A DNA stretch of 64,000 nt. Source: Moniliophthora roreri (taxonomy: Eukaryota > Basidiomycota > Agaricomycetes > Agaricales > Marasmiaceae). The notes below the pieces were generated by a model. That model was given only the letters and a program-made list of their open reading frames with translations. It was not told the DNA's origin and made no database searches. This document shows, piece by piece, positions 11,236 to 22,377 of this stretch (positions are counted from its first letter, which is position 1; the number at the start of each line of letters is the position of its first letter). The stretch is from positions 434,001-498,000 of the forward strand of contig LATX02000154.1 of the NCBI GenBank assembly GCA_001466705.2, read 5' to 3'. Both the position numbers and the translations under genes were made by a program.

Positions 11236-12892
11236 ATGGCCTCACAATCCCCAGATACGAAGACTGGTGGAGATCAGCAAGTCGCCGCACCCCAGTGAGC
11301 CCTCCGCTACTTTGAAGAAGTAAATCCGATCGTTGACTTGTATTATCAGAGCGGACGACACAGTACCAGCTGTTCCAACAGATACGAATACTGATGGAGA
11401 TCAGCAAGCCGCCCCATCCCAGTGAGCCTTCTGCTACTTTGAAGTAAATCCGACCGTTGACTCGTATTTCAGAGGGGACGAGACAGTATTAGCTGTTCCA
11501 GAGTGGGATTATACTGTCTCGGACGCCTTCAAAATTGTTGTGACCAATGTCATAGCCTCCGTTCCCGTAGTCGGTGGCATCCTCGCTGCCATCATCAACC
11601 TACTTTGGCCTAATAGCGCCAGGGACGTGTGGGCTGAGATTCGAAAAGAAGTCGAAGCCCTCATTAACCAGAAAATCGAAGAGGCAGTGTACAACCTCAT
11701 TGCGGCCAAGCTCCCTGGACTTAACGACTCATCCAAGCTTTATCTCAACCTCGTCACGGGAAACGCCTCAGGCGAAACCATTCGCACCCAATGGATCGCG
11801 ACCAATACGGTGTACACCGCCGCTGCATCCGAATTCATGAACTCCAAGTACGAATGGGTGCTCGGACCTCTTTTCGCCATCTTTTCTGTGATGCATATGA
11901 CGCTTTTGCGTGACGTTGTGCTGCACGGCCAAGAGTGGGGCTGGCCGATAGATGATTACAAGGTGTATGTTCAGTTCACCAAGGACACGCTCGACAAGTA
12001 CCTTGCCTACTATGAAAAGGTGCTCAAGAATCGCTACGATGCGCTAGCTTCGTTCCTACCCCCCCCTGGTCAACACAACACCGAAACCTACAAGCACTGG
12101 CAGCCATACAACAACCAGTCCGTCATAGGCTTTGACGACTATCGCGTGCTCGTCAGGTACCTAGATCCCTTTGAACACCCCGGCGCAACCCCACCGTCCG
12201 AACTCCCATTCCAAGATGTGTACACTCCGGCTATTGGCACAGCTGATGATTGGGACCGGACGGCGAGCGCATGGAGCGAATGGGGGGTGACCACCCCCTG
12301 GAGCAAGCCTCTCAAAGGAATCCGCGATATTTACATCGAGTTTTTCGACTCTGGTCCCCGGGTGCTTCAAGTTCATCATGACGACGGTACAGGACCAATG
12401 ATGTGGGGCGATCCTAGCCACCGGAACAACGAGTACAGCATCATTGCGGACCCACAGAAAGGAGTAGAGACAGCGCTCTTCCAGCTTAAAAGCTCCTCGG
12501 ACTACACGTACAATGTTAAAGGTGCCATTATCCGGGCGGGAAGCATCCCACTCGGGGCTACGCTCATCATGTACGATGATTCGGAGGTGTTTTTGTGGGA
12601 CAAGAAACTCATTATCGGGGGCTCTAGTATTCCAATGTTATATGAAGGACGCATGTTGACGACGCTCAATATGTGGACTCTTAGCAAGTTCTACAACAGC
12701 TGCCTCGGGTGTCTTATACTCGGATTCAGTCGGGATCCCAAGATTTTATCAGAAACCGCCAGCCGAGTTTTGTACGTCGCGTCCATCAACGAGCTTCCTC
12801 CCGAGTTGAAGCAGAGGATTACCGTTACTCCGGATATGGAGGAGGAGCGCAAGGAGTTTTGGCGTCACATCAGATCATATGGGGATGCTTGA
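11236..12892 (+). CDS. Cry-like (delta-endotoxin domain I-type) protein, copy D; intact
   Basis: Three exons, 11236-11294, 11350-11421 and 11473-12892, with GTGAG donors and CAG acceptors, giving about 516 residues. It is the most complete copy of the left cluster: ATG exon, one 24-residue leader cassette, full domain I-like half and an intact end (EERKEFWRHI..YGDA, stop). Residues about 70-310 carry the Cry-like helical layout, including a Gly/Ala/Ile-rich first helix, EVEALINQKIEEAVYNL, and LLRDVVLHGQEWGW. The rest (about residues 311-516) is not recognised. There is no signal peptide, as is common for pore-forming proteins released without the secretory route or kept in the cytosol. Bacterial relatives are insecticidal; the role here is unproven. 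Confidence 0.75.
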
Positions 12893-13735
12893 TATCGATA
12901 ATTACGATTCTCCAAGGCTAGTTATTGAATGTATTGAATGTAAGTGTACAATAAATGAAATGTTTGACTGCCGTTCAGACCTGTAATCGCATGAGCTAGC
13001 CACACTGAAACGTTAAATCTAAAATTCACCGTAAGCCGTTCATGCCATCGTCAATATTAATCGCAACGCAGTTCCTCCTCCTTTTGGAGACGGAGGCTCC
13101 GCAGTTCATAGCGTACGGTATGTATAATTGACAAGTTGTAACGAGAGCAAAGACGACTTCAAGTCCGACTTGCCAACAAAGCCACACGTCTCCCATCTCT
13201 CTGCTAGACGGCACGATCCAGTTGGTCGATTTCAAGATTTTTTCTCTTTAGGTCCCTCTATATTACTATTAGTTCAAGTTGCGCAAGGCCCATCTGCCGG
13301 AGGTCGTCACCAACGTCAGTGAGTCACCGTCGCTTCACACAGCGTTCTGATTGCCCCGTCATCCGAGTCGTTTCCTGGAGTCGTCGTCACCATCGTTCAC
13401 GTTGGAAAAGAGTTCGGGTGTTCCAATCCTTCAAAAGAGAAAAATTCACCGCTCATTTTTCATGCTTAGATTCCATTTTTATTGCCGCTTTTTTACCTCT
13501 ATGGCGGAGAAATCTAAACAAAAATTTCTTTGCTATTATTCAGGCCGTAGACCCGTCAAGTCATCGAAGTGAGCTTCTACACACACCGTTTGTCTTTTGC
13601 ATTTGCCTTCCCTTTCAACGGCTAGCGCCTCCGTCATCCTTTTATCCTTTCTACATCCCGCTGTGGGTTGCACATCTCCCGTTGATGGAATTTGCGGACT
13701 CGGAGGTAATCTGGGTCACGTAGACATTTAGTGAA
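12893..13735 (+). repeat. shared downstream flank of the Cry-like unit
   Basis: Starts TGATATCGATAATTACGATTCTCCAAGGC, found after copies B, C, D and, inverted, E and F. From about 13128 to 13735 it matches the inverted sequence at 49000-49640 (for example AAAAGAGTTCGGGTGTTCC and TCTCTATGGCGGAGAAAT). Open frames here are not family-like. The duplication unit therefore extends about 0.85 kb beyond the stop codon. Confidence 0.6.
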
Positions 13736-15515
13736 TGACAGGAGAGACGGGAGAGCACGAACCAAATCACAATAAGGGATTAACATGTGGCCTCAGCGCT
13801 GGCGGAGATTTACTGGCTCAATGCAGATAATAATCACGCATATAGGATCACGTACTGAGTTTTTTCCTTCAGGTGCGGTGTTTAACGAGTTGAACTCCAA
13901 GTAGATATCCAAGTACACAACATATACTCAAATTGATTGAATGAGATATGCACAGTGAAAGGAGACAAGGAGGTGAGTTGATTGCATTTGCGCCAGGACT
14001 ATTCAGGTTGCTGTAGGCGTTATTAGACGCGGCATGTACTTGGCGTCGCGACGCATTACTGTCATATGACGTGAAGAAAAGCTCTTCTCGCGGTGCACGT
14101 TTCCTGAACAAAGCTTTTGGTATGGTTAAATGCAGACATGCAGACGAAGATGCTGTCCTAACGATTAGAGGGGTCACCGGACACGTGTAAATGGGAATGG
14201 TACGGGTATGAAGCTCCGTTTGTATATCTCCGTCGGTAGAACGGGACCCTATGTGCACCAGTTGGAGTGGGCGGGCTGGTCGCCTGATTTTTGCCGATGG
14301 GTGTTGACGAAATAGAGCAAATCGGCGCCCATTTCAAGCGCCTTAATGGTCAGGTCCATGTACCCCGGTCCACAGGTGCCATCGTCGACGGGTTGTTTGT
14401 CGACCACCATGATGACGATGATCCAATCACCATGCTTTCTTTTCGCCCGCAGGAAAGAACAGAGGAGGAACACATGCATACCGAGAGAGCAATATCTATC
14501 AGTTCGTTGTTATTCATGATTTGTCCAAGAATCTGACATCACCTAGGTTTAACGACGTCTTTCGCTAGCAGCTTTTTCAAACCCCATCGAGGCTTCTGGA
14601 ATCGGAACACACCAAGAGAACGCGGTATCTTTACGAACACCGTCAAGGTACAGCACTTCAAAGTCCACCCTTCTACCCGAATCCCGTACATTTCCCAAGC
14701 AGAATTCAGATACACGACGCCGCACAACTTTGATAATTCACTTGTAATCTAATGGTCCTCACGCTCTAATTTTGATCCTATTCTCGTTCTCAAAACGACT
14801 GAATGGATTGAGCAAAGCTCCGAAAACCCTGTTCTCCTCATCCGTCATGTGTACACTGCACCTGACTTGACGGGTTATTACTGACCCACCAGTTTCTTCA
14901 GGCGTTACTTGTGGTGGAAGCTCAGGCCATCGTATGCAGCCCCTCGACGAATTGAAGCTTTGGATGATCGCTATTCTCGCCAGCTCACAATCGCTACCAC
15001 GGGCTTTTTATTCTCTGCGATGCGAGATGCGGCCGCCGTTGGTCATCTCACGCTCCCGAGTCCTGTCTCGTGCTTCGCAGTTCCCATGGCCACTCATTAG
15101 CTGCCCTGCAGACTGCCCACAGCCCTTTCGGGACAGCTTTGATGGTCAGTTGGCTCCGCCTTTACCGAGTTTGCTAATTAATTGATAATGACCAGGTCTC
15201 TTGATTATGATGCTACACCTTTGAAATGGAGAAGAATAAGTAGCAACCAATCATGCTCTCCTTTTTGTGGGAATAGAAGCAAAACGCGGCTCGGTACGGG
15301 GTCCGCTCAATGATGCTATGACCAAAACGTGGAAGTAAAATCGAATATGGGGTAAATGTGGGGCAGAAGTTAGCTCGTTTTTGGTATGTTTTCTCATTTG
15401 TTATTCATTCAGCTGATGGGGCGCAGCCACAGCTCCTGAAACTTTCCCCTAACTTTTGCGAATATCGCACCTCATCTGACCTGGGGACAAGACTATTGGG
15501 TTCTGAAGTTCTTGG
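13736..15515. other. no recognisable gene
   Basis: Short frames exist on both strands, for example a minus-strand frame of about 76 codons ending at 14249 and another ending at 14539 that could be joined by a small intron. None has a family resemblance, a clear start or codon context I trust. The interval separates the Cry-like repeat cluster from the alcohol oxidase gene. Confidence 0.35.
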
Positions 15516-15523
15516 TATAAATA
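15516..15523 (+). promoter_or_regulatory. TATA box of the alcohol oxidase gene
   Basis: TATAAATA lies 100 bp upstream of the ATG at 15623. The interval ends in CT-rich DNA (TTTTCCTTCACACTTTCACT) directly before the start, as in strongly expressed fungal genes. Confidence 0.6.
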
Positions 15524-15622
15524 TGGAGATCCTTGCCAATGGGAACTGTGCATCGCGAGTGCCATACTCGTACAACTCTAACAACTTCACCTCGCAACTC
15601 TATTTTCCTTCACACTTTCACT

Positions 15623-18600
15623 ATGGGTCACCCGAATGAAGTCGATGTCATCGTCGCTGGTGCGTGTTGTTGTTTATATCGCTCACTGGCCATGCTAACC
15701 TCGTATTTGCGTTCTAGGTGGCGGTCCCGCAGGTACTGTCATCGTAGGTGTTGCCACAGGGTCAAGCTGATTGGCGAGCAGGTTGTGTCGTTGCGGGACG
15801 TTTGGCCTATGCCGACCCCAACCTCAAGGTTATGCTCATCGAAGGTACTCTTCAAGTTGTTCTCCATCGTCTATACACTGACCGCCTATCTTATCAGGTG
15901 GTGCCAACAACAGAGATGATCCCTGGGTCTACAGGCCTGGTATCTACGTGAAGAACATGCAGCGCGACGGGATGTGAGTGTCTCTCTCAATATCGCATTT
16001 CCATATGCTTATCTGCTCGTAGCAATGACAAGGCTACATTCTACGTCGACACGATGAAGTCCTCGTACTTGAGAGGCAGGCAGAGTATCGTTCCGTACGT
16101 AACGCACACCAGTTCTATCTTCCCCAACTCACTTGTCGGTTAGATGCGCCAACATTCTCGGTGGAGGAAGCAGGTGAAGTTCTTTATCTACCAATCATTG
16201 AGCCGCGACCTGACAATTTACTCCCAGCATCAACTTCCAGGTTTGTGTTCAGGTGTTACTGTTCAACGAAGACCTGTCGCTAATCTCAATATCATCTTCT
16301 GTCAGATGTACACTCGAGTAAGTCTTGATGTATTCACATGTCATTTCAGTTTTCTGATTCGCTATTGTACTTGTTCACTAGGCTTCTGCTTCTGACTGGG
16401 GTGCGTATGACTCTCCTAACCTTGCCCGCTGACCTTGGAGTAACGCCACCCAACTTCGCAGACGACTTCAAGACTCCCGGTTGGACCGCCAAGGGTGAGT
16501 TTACTCCTCTTCAAACAGCCTCGTCATCTGATCTTCCGACAGAACTTCTCCCCTTGATGAAGCGCGCAAGTGTCACCTGTCCTCTTTGATCAGGAACAAT
16601 GCTGACCTTTTGAATAGTTGGAGAACTATCAGAAGCCCGTAAATAATGATACTCACGGATACGACGGCCCCATTGCTATCAGTAATGGTGGATCTATTAC
16701 GGCTCTCGCTCAGGACTTTTTGCGCGCTGCTGATGCTATCGGCGTTCCTTTCAGCGGTGAGCGGTCCCTGTGTTCTCGTTGAAATCATGTTGTCCTTACT
16801 CTCGTGTTATAGATGATATTCAAGGTACGGTCAATTTGATGGACGTCATGGTTGTTACCTTTGTTGACCAGGAAGACTACAGACCTGGACACTGCTCATG
16901 CCTCCGAGATTTGGGCCAAGTACATCAACAGACATACCGGTCGTCGTAGCGATGCTGCTACTGGTGAGTTACCCCCTTCGCAGCTGAGCGCAACATGTTT
17001 TGATTTCTTGTACCCCTTAGCGTACGTTCATAGTGTCATGGACATCCAAAGCAATTTGTACTTGGTTCGTAATCCTCCCCTTCTCAATACTCATGGTATT
17101 TGATGTTTTTTTTTTTTTTTTTCAATGATAGCGCACCAACGCTCGTGTCAGCCGTGTCATCTTTGAAGGCAACAAGGCTGTCGGTGTAGCCTATGTTCCT
17201 TCCCGTAATCGTGCGCACAAGGGTCAATTGCTCGAGACTATCGTCAAGGCTCGCAAATATGTCGTCCTGAGCGGCGGAACTCTCGGTACTCCGCAGATCC
17301 TGGAGCGCTCTGGTGTCGGCGATTCCAAGCTGTTGCAAAAGTTGGATATCAAGGTCGTCAGCGACCTTCCCGGTGTTGGGTGAGTCCCTTGACTTTTTGA
17401 AGTGACCTGGTTTGATCTGACTATTCGTCGATGTCAGTGAGGAGTATCAGGACCATTATACTACCCTGTCTAGTGAGTGCCCTTGCCTTCATCATCGCTG
17501 TCCCGGCCCCTAATTGCCTGCGTAGTCTATCGTGTTTCCAACGAAAGCTTCACCACCGACGACTTCCTCCGCGGCGACAAAGAGGCTCAGAAGGAGCTCT
17601 TTACCGAATGGGAGACAAGCCCCGAGAAGGCTCGGCTCTCCTCGAACGCCATCGATGCCGGCTTCAAGGTAATGCTTGATACTCTTATGTAGCACAGCCG
17701 GGCTCATTGTCGCCTTAGATCCGTCCAACCGAGGAAGAGCTCAAGGAAATGGGACCTGACTTCAACGCTCTCTGGGACAGGTACTTCAAGGACAAGCCAG
17801 ATAAGCCCGTCATGTGAGTGTCTTCCCATCATAATGGTCGTGTCGTCGCTGAATGATATTGTGCAGGTTCGGTTCTATCGTATCTGGAGGTATGAACTAA
17901 CCGGCTGCATTTTCCCGTTGATACTGACCCAGGGATTAGCCTATGCCGACCATGCTCTCCTTCCACCTGGCAAGTATATGACGATGTAAGTGCCTATCAT
18001 TGATCCTTCCCTTTATAGCATATCGCTAATCGACCGAAATAGGTTCCAATACCTCGTACGTCCTCCGACTATTTGTGCACCCCATGCTTCTCACGGAGTC
18101 TCCAGGAATACCCGGCCAGTCGCGGCAAGGTGAGATTTCTATTCCTCTTTCCAGGGAGCTTCACTCACACCTTGTGTTCAGATTCACATCAACTCTCCCA
18201 GTCCATATGTCGAGCCCTTCTTCGACAGCGGCTTCATGAATCACAAGGCCGACTTTGCTCCTATTCGCTGGAGTTACAAGAAGACTCGTGAAGTCGCTCG
18301 TAGGATGGATGGTGGGTAGCGTTTCTTATCTTCCAGTAATGCGATGAGCTGATGCAAGATCCTGATAGCCTTCCGTGGCGAGTTGACCTCTCATCATCCA
18401 CACTTCCACCCTGCCTCACCTGCTGCTTGCCGTGACATCGACATCAAGACCGCAAAGCAAATTTACCCAGACGGTCTCACAGTCGGCATTCACATGGGTA
18501 CCTGGCACAGGCCCAGCGAGCCATACGATGCGGACAAAGTCCACGACGACATCAAGTACACAGAAGAAGACGATAAGGCTATTGACGACTGGATTGCCGA

Positions 18601-19112
18601 CCACGTCGAGACTACTTGGCACAGTTTGGGAACTTGCGGTAGGCAGACGATGTCTCTCTATGTTTCTGAGCTCACGCTGATCTGCATCAATACAGCGATG
18701 AAGCCCAGAGAAGAAGGTGGTGTTGTCGATGGACGTCTCAACGTTTTCGGCACACAGAACTTGAAGGTTTGCGACTTGAGTATTTGTCCAGTATGTTCCT
18801 TCTGCGTATCGGTACTAGTAGAGACTGATTGTGCTGTTTACTAGGACAACCTCGGCACCAACACGTACTCCTCTGCTCTGTATGTATTTCACAGCTGGTT
18901 CTTCGGATATGACCTGACTGGATTTCTTCTTTGTAGCCTCGTCGGTGAGAAGGGTGCAGACCTCTTGGCCGAGGATCTCGGTATGCTCCTTTGACAACGA
19001 GTCCCTTCTCGTGCTAATGTGTCTGTCAGGCCTCAAAATCAAGACGCCTCATGCGCCAGTTCCTCATACTCCCGTTCCATCGGGCAAGCCTGCTACTCAG
19101 CTCGTTCGTTAA
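15623..19112 (+). CDS. GMC-family alcohol (methanol) oxidase
   Basis: FAD-dependent oxidase of short alcohols that makes hydrogen peroxide. The start is ATGGGTCACCCGAATGAAG, and splicing gives about 650 residues. Visible family marks in order: the N-terminal FAD motif GGGPAG, then GRLAYADPNLKVMLIEG, the GMC signature PCANILGGGSSINF, a second signature LSGGTLGTPQILERSG, ADHALLPPGKYMTMF, the catalytic-histidine region TTWHSLGTC, and CPDNLGTNTYSSAL near the end. I count about 28 introns of roughly 45-60 nt, including one GC-AG intron at 16566-16617 (CGC|gcaagt). A run of 18 T at 17107 is inside an intron. The C-terminus (..TQLVR) has no SKL-type peroxisome signal. In wood-decay basidiomycetes such oxidases are proposed peroxide suppliers during lignin or methanol metabolism. 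Confidence 0.92.
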
Positions 19113-19683
19113 ACGAGTATCGGTCATGTAGGACCTTGTCTCTCTCGTTGTGTCGGGCAAATGGTAAATTCAATTCTTGTGATATGTATGATAGTGACAT
19201 TTCGAGAATTATGTATGTATCTACGGTGTCGAAGGTGTACTAGTATGAAGTTTTTATGTACAGTATGTGAAATGATTTGCTTCTCCTTGACCTTATTCGA
19301 GCGTGGAAAACTTTAAGTCTTGACCCTCTTTGTCTTTTGACGTTCACGACGATGCTATTCTACTCTTGGCTCTCAAACCCACTAGACATAACTCTATAGC
19401 CTTCATATGGGCCCTTTGATTACTCGTCCGTACGGCTTGTGGTCGAAGGTCGACGGTCACTATATCCGGAGATAAAGGAACCTTTTTTGTGGTCCTAACA
19501 ATGGTCCCAGATTTGTTCTTTATTCGCTGAATTTGAGGTCTTTTTTGCTACCTCAGGTGTTTGGGCCGGCCCAACGACTCATGGAGTGGCGAAATAGGCC
19601 TTTTTAATGGTCTCTGCAGTCCGAGGTGTGTTCTTCACTTTTGGAACTCTGTGGTGCTCTCACATCACTTTCCTATCGAGCAG

Positions 19684-20594
19684 GCTGTCTACATTGACTT
19701 TGACGGTACGGTATATACCTTCCAGGTTATCGCTGCGCGAACCTTTGGCATTCCGTCAGGATTCTTCATCCTCTTTCCCGATCACATCCAATATGTGCCA
19801 GATGTTATCCGCCGCCTTCGTTTCCCGAACGTGATCAACCAAAAGGGACTTGACGGGTCACCGAGCCTGAAGATAACTTTGCCAAAACTTAGCCCTCCAT
19901 ATTCTCCATTCTCAAAGACAAAGCTTCACTTTGAGGAGATGGTCGCTGTCACATACGTCATTACGGATCCCATTCTGAACGACTTTCATAGGATTGGTGA
20001 GTAACGTAAACTCTTGCAGTACTGCCCACTCTAATTTATCATAAATTCATAGGCCTTGATTCCATCACTCTTGCCATGATCCACAACGAGATCCTTGGAT
20101 CTTTGGCGTGGTTCAAACCTCATGCTCAATTCATCTTTCTGGCTTCGTCATATACCAAGCGCCTATGCGCGTTCAATCTCATCCCAGTCATTCAAGAAGC
20201 CACGCCAGACATCCTCATCAGAATCATATCGCGAACATTCTTCATCTCCCTTCGGCTGGCATTCAAATGGTTGGCAGATCATTCACCTACGATGTTCATA
20301 TTCTGGTTCGTACCTTTCGCGCCATCGGTTGATCTAGCGTTCACATTCGCGTACGTTTATAGCAGAGATCTCATGAACATGGATGACCATTGCATCCATT
20401 CTCTGGAGGTACACGCGTTGCATCTCCTTCAGCACCGTCTTTTCATCTCGCAGGAAGAATGGAAGCTTTGGCTCGAGAGCATAGACACCTACGTCTCATT
20501 TTTGGGTGTAGATGTTCTTCCTCAACATCTCCGAGCGCCATTCGAGCGCGCGTTGCAGCAAGCTCGGAACGCAAGCCTAAGGCATCACCTATGA
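19684..20594 (+). CDS. hypothetical protein, 5' end unresolved
   Basis: Two exons are clear: up to 20000, then a small GTGAGT...CATAG intron, and 20053-20594. The joined frame reads VYIDFDGTVYTFQ, FGIPSGFFILFPDHIQYV near the start and ends with RAPFERALQQARN..HHL. The frame is open upstream to 19561 without an in-frame ATG, so a further 5' exon must exist, probably behind an acceptor at CGAGCAG (19683). I do not recognise a domain. Several aromatic, hydrophobic stretches (FISLRLAFKWL, MFIFWFVPFAPSVDLAFTF) suggest buried helices or membrane contact. It lies between the alcohol oxidase and a glycosyltransferase-like gene, all on the plus strand. Confidence 0.5.
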
Positions 20595-20995
20595 CGAGTT
20601 TGCGGGTCGAGCCTGTTGACAACCTGTTGACATGGGAATTGCGTTGCCGCACTGGGATGTTCGTTACTGTGTTGACTTTCGATTACTCCCGGGTCGAGGA
20701 CATTAACCAGGGAGACTGTCTGAAGGAAAGGGCACTAGGGTGGCGCTGGTAATGTTACATGTAATATTGATTCCCTCCTGGTGTAATATCTATTTCTGAC
20801 CATACGAAGAACAGCAATGACATTATCTTCATCACATGTTACTATATCCGTACAAAAGCCCAAGCCGTCAATTGCAACCTGGGCCTGCAGACTGCGATGT
20901 GATGACAATGAAACACATGTGCTCGATGATTAATTATTATAGATCTATATCAATTCAATTCAGACTCTCTTACCGCCTCCACGTTCGATGCCCCA

Positions 20996-22284
20996 ATGGC
21001 CAGCATCCATTTCATAGCACCCTGGCGGCGCCCTCGGATTTTCCTATTCTACCTCACCGTCTTCCTCCTACTCGCCCTCCCTTCATACGAGATATATATC
21101 CGCTCTCAACATACAACACAATCGCTGAAATGGATGAAATGGAACTATGAAGTGATACATGATTCGCAGAGCCACCCAGATGCGAGGATATTGTTGGTTT
21201 CTGCGTTTTTCCCGTCGAATGTTTCCCAGCATGAACCACCAGCGGAATTGATCAATCTTTTGGCATTGAATACACCGATATACCTGTTCGTTCCGCCCTC
21301 ACTGGCGCTGGGTTCTGCGACAGGGCATGCGAATCTTAATACGACGTTTAAGGACGTTTCAAGTCTACCCTTGCATATAGATCCGGCTCGGGGGATCGAG
21401 GATGCTAAACCGTGGCTCTTGAAAGAGGGTATGAAGAATTCGGGTGGAGCGGGAGGATGGGATTATGTATTCTGGATAGACGCTGATGCTTTTCGTCAGC
21501 CCTTTGCAGGGTCGAGATGGCCAGCGCCGGAGAGGATCAATCGAATCTGGGAAGAAACGGGAGAGAAGGGAGGCGCGGCCGGGGAGAGCAAGGTGTTTGT
21601 GCCGGCCCATGGGATGTTTAAGAAGTCGGATAGGTACTGGAAGAGCAGTGATGGACCTGTGAGAGATGAGATCAGTGATGGTGAGTTGGTGCCTACCTCT
21701 ACGTGGCATCCTGGTTTGACTGATGGCGGCAACGCATAGCTGCTCTTTTCGGAGGCTCTCCGGATGCAATAACATGGCTTGCACGGGCATTTTACGCCTA
21801 CAGAGAACACTACCTGGAATATTCGCCCAATCGTGTTGAGGGAAAAGCACACGACATTGTGAACACCCTCTTCCTATTATACCCTTGGCGTTTCATCGGG
21901 GTGCATACAGACGATCCTCATTCCCCTGCGTGGATCTCACCATCATCCGTCCTCGACGATAGATGGTTGCGCTACATGCTTAACAAATACATTCTCAAGG
22001 ATCTCGCCGCCCATCGAGCTCTAGGTCGTTGTGGAGATGAATCTGCATATTACCAGTTTTTCTTAGCGGATAAAGAGACGCGGGATAAGCTGGCCAAGGG
22101 ATGGTTGGACGCGCATGATGGTTTTGAAGACCAGATACATGTACCAGGACGGCCGAGCGTAGATGAACCAGAGGAGGACGAGAGATGCCGGTTGACGAAT
22201 CCAATCCTGTTTGAGGATGTTTTCAGAAGGGAAGACGTTTTTGGGGCCGATTGGCAGATACCGGAGGTGCTAGTCTGGGTCTGA
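20996..22284 (+). CDS. HtrL/YibB-like putative glycosyltransferase, type II membrane protein (paralogue 1)
   Basis: Exons 20996-21680 and 21740-22284 with a GTGAGT...CATAG intron; about 409 residues. A short basic N-terminus and one hydrophobic segment (FLFYLTVFLLLALPSY, residues about 15-31) suggest a Golgi type II anchor. The lumenal part has ARILLVSAFFPSN, the run AKPWLLKEGMKN....WDYVFWIDADAFR..WPAPERI and then LFGGSPDAITWLARAFY. That order resembles the WlaTC/HtrL (YibB) family, where a WIDA.. motif acts like the DxD site of a nucleotide-sugar transferase. The assignment is from remembered motif order. Two close paralogues follow at 27.1 and 29.9 kb with the same intron position. Confidence 0.65.
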
Positions 22285-22377
22285 CTCTCGGAGCCGTCAA
22301 AGGGATACCACAATGTTGATATTTCATTTTTGTACAATACGTGGTCTGATGTAGCTGGTTGTTTGGGCGCTTAGGCA

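Noticed and set aside
17107..17124. Run of T as a terminator
   Set aside because: It lies inside an alcohol oxidase intron just before the acceptor, so it is a polypyrimidine tract.
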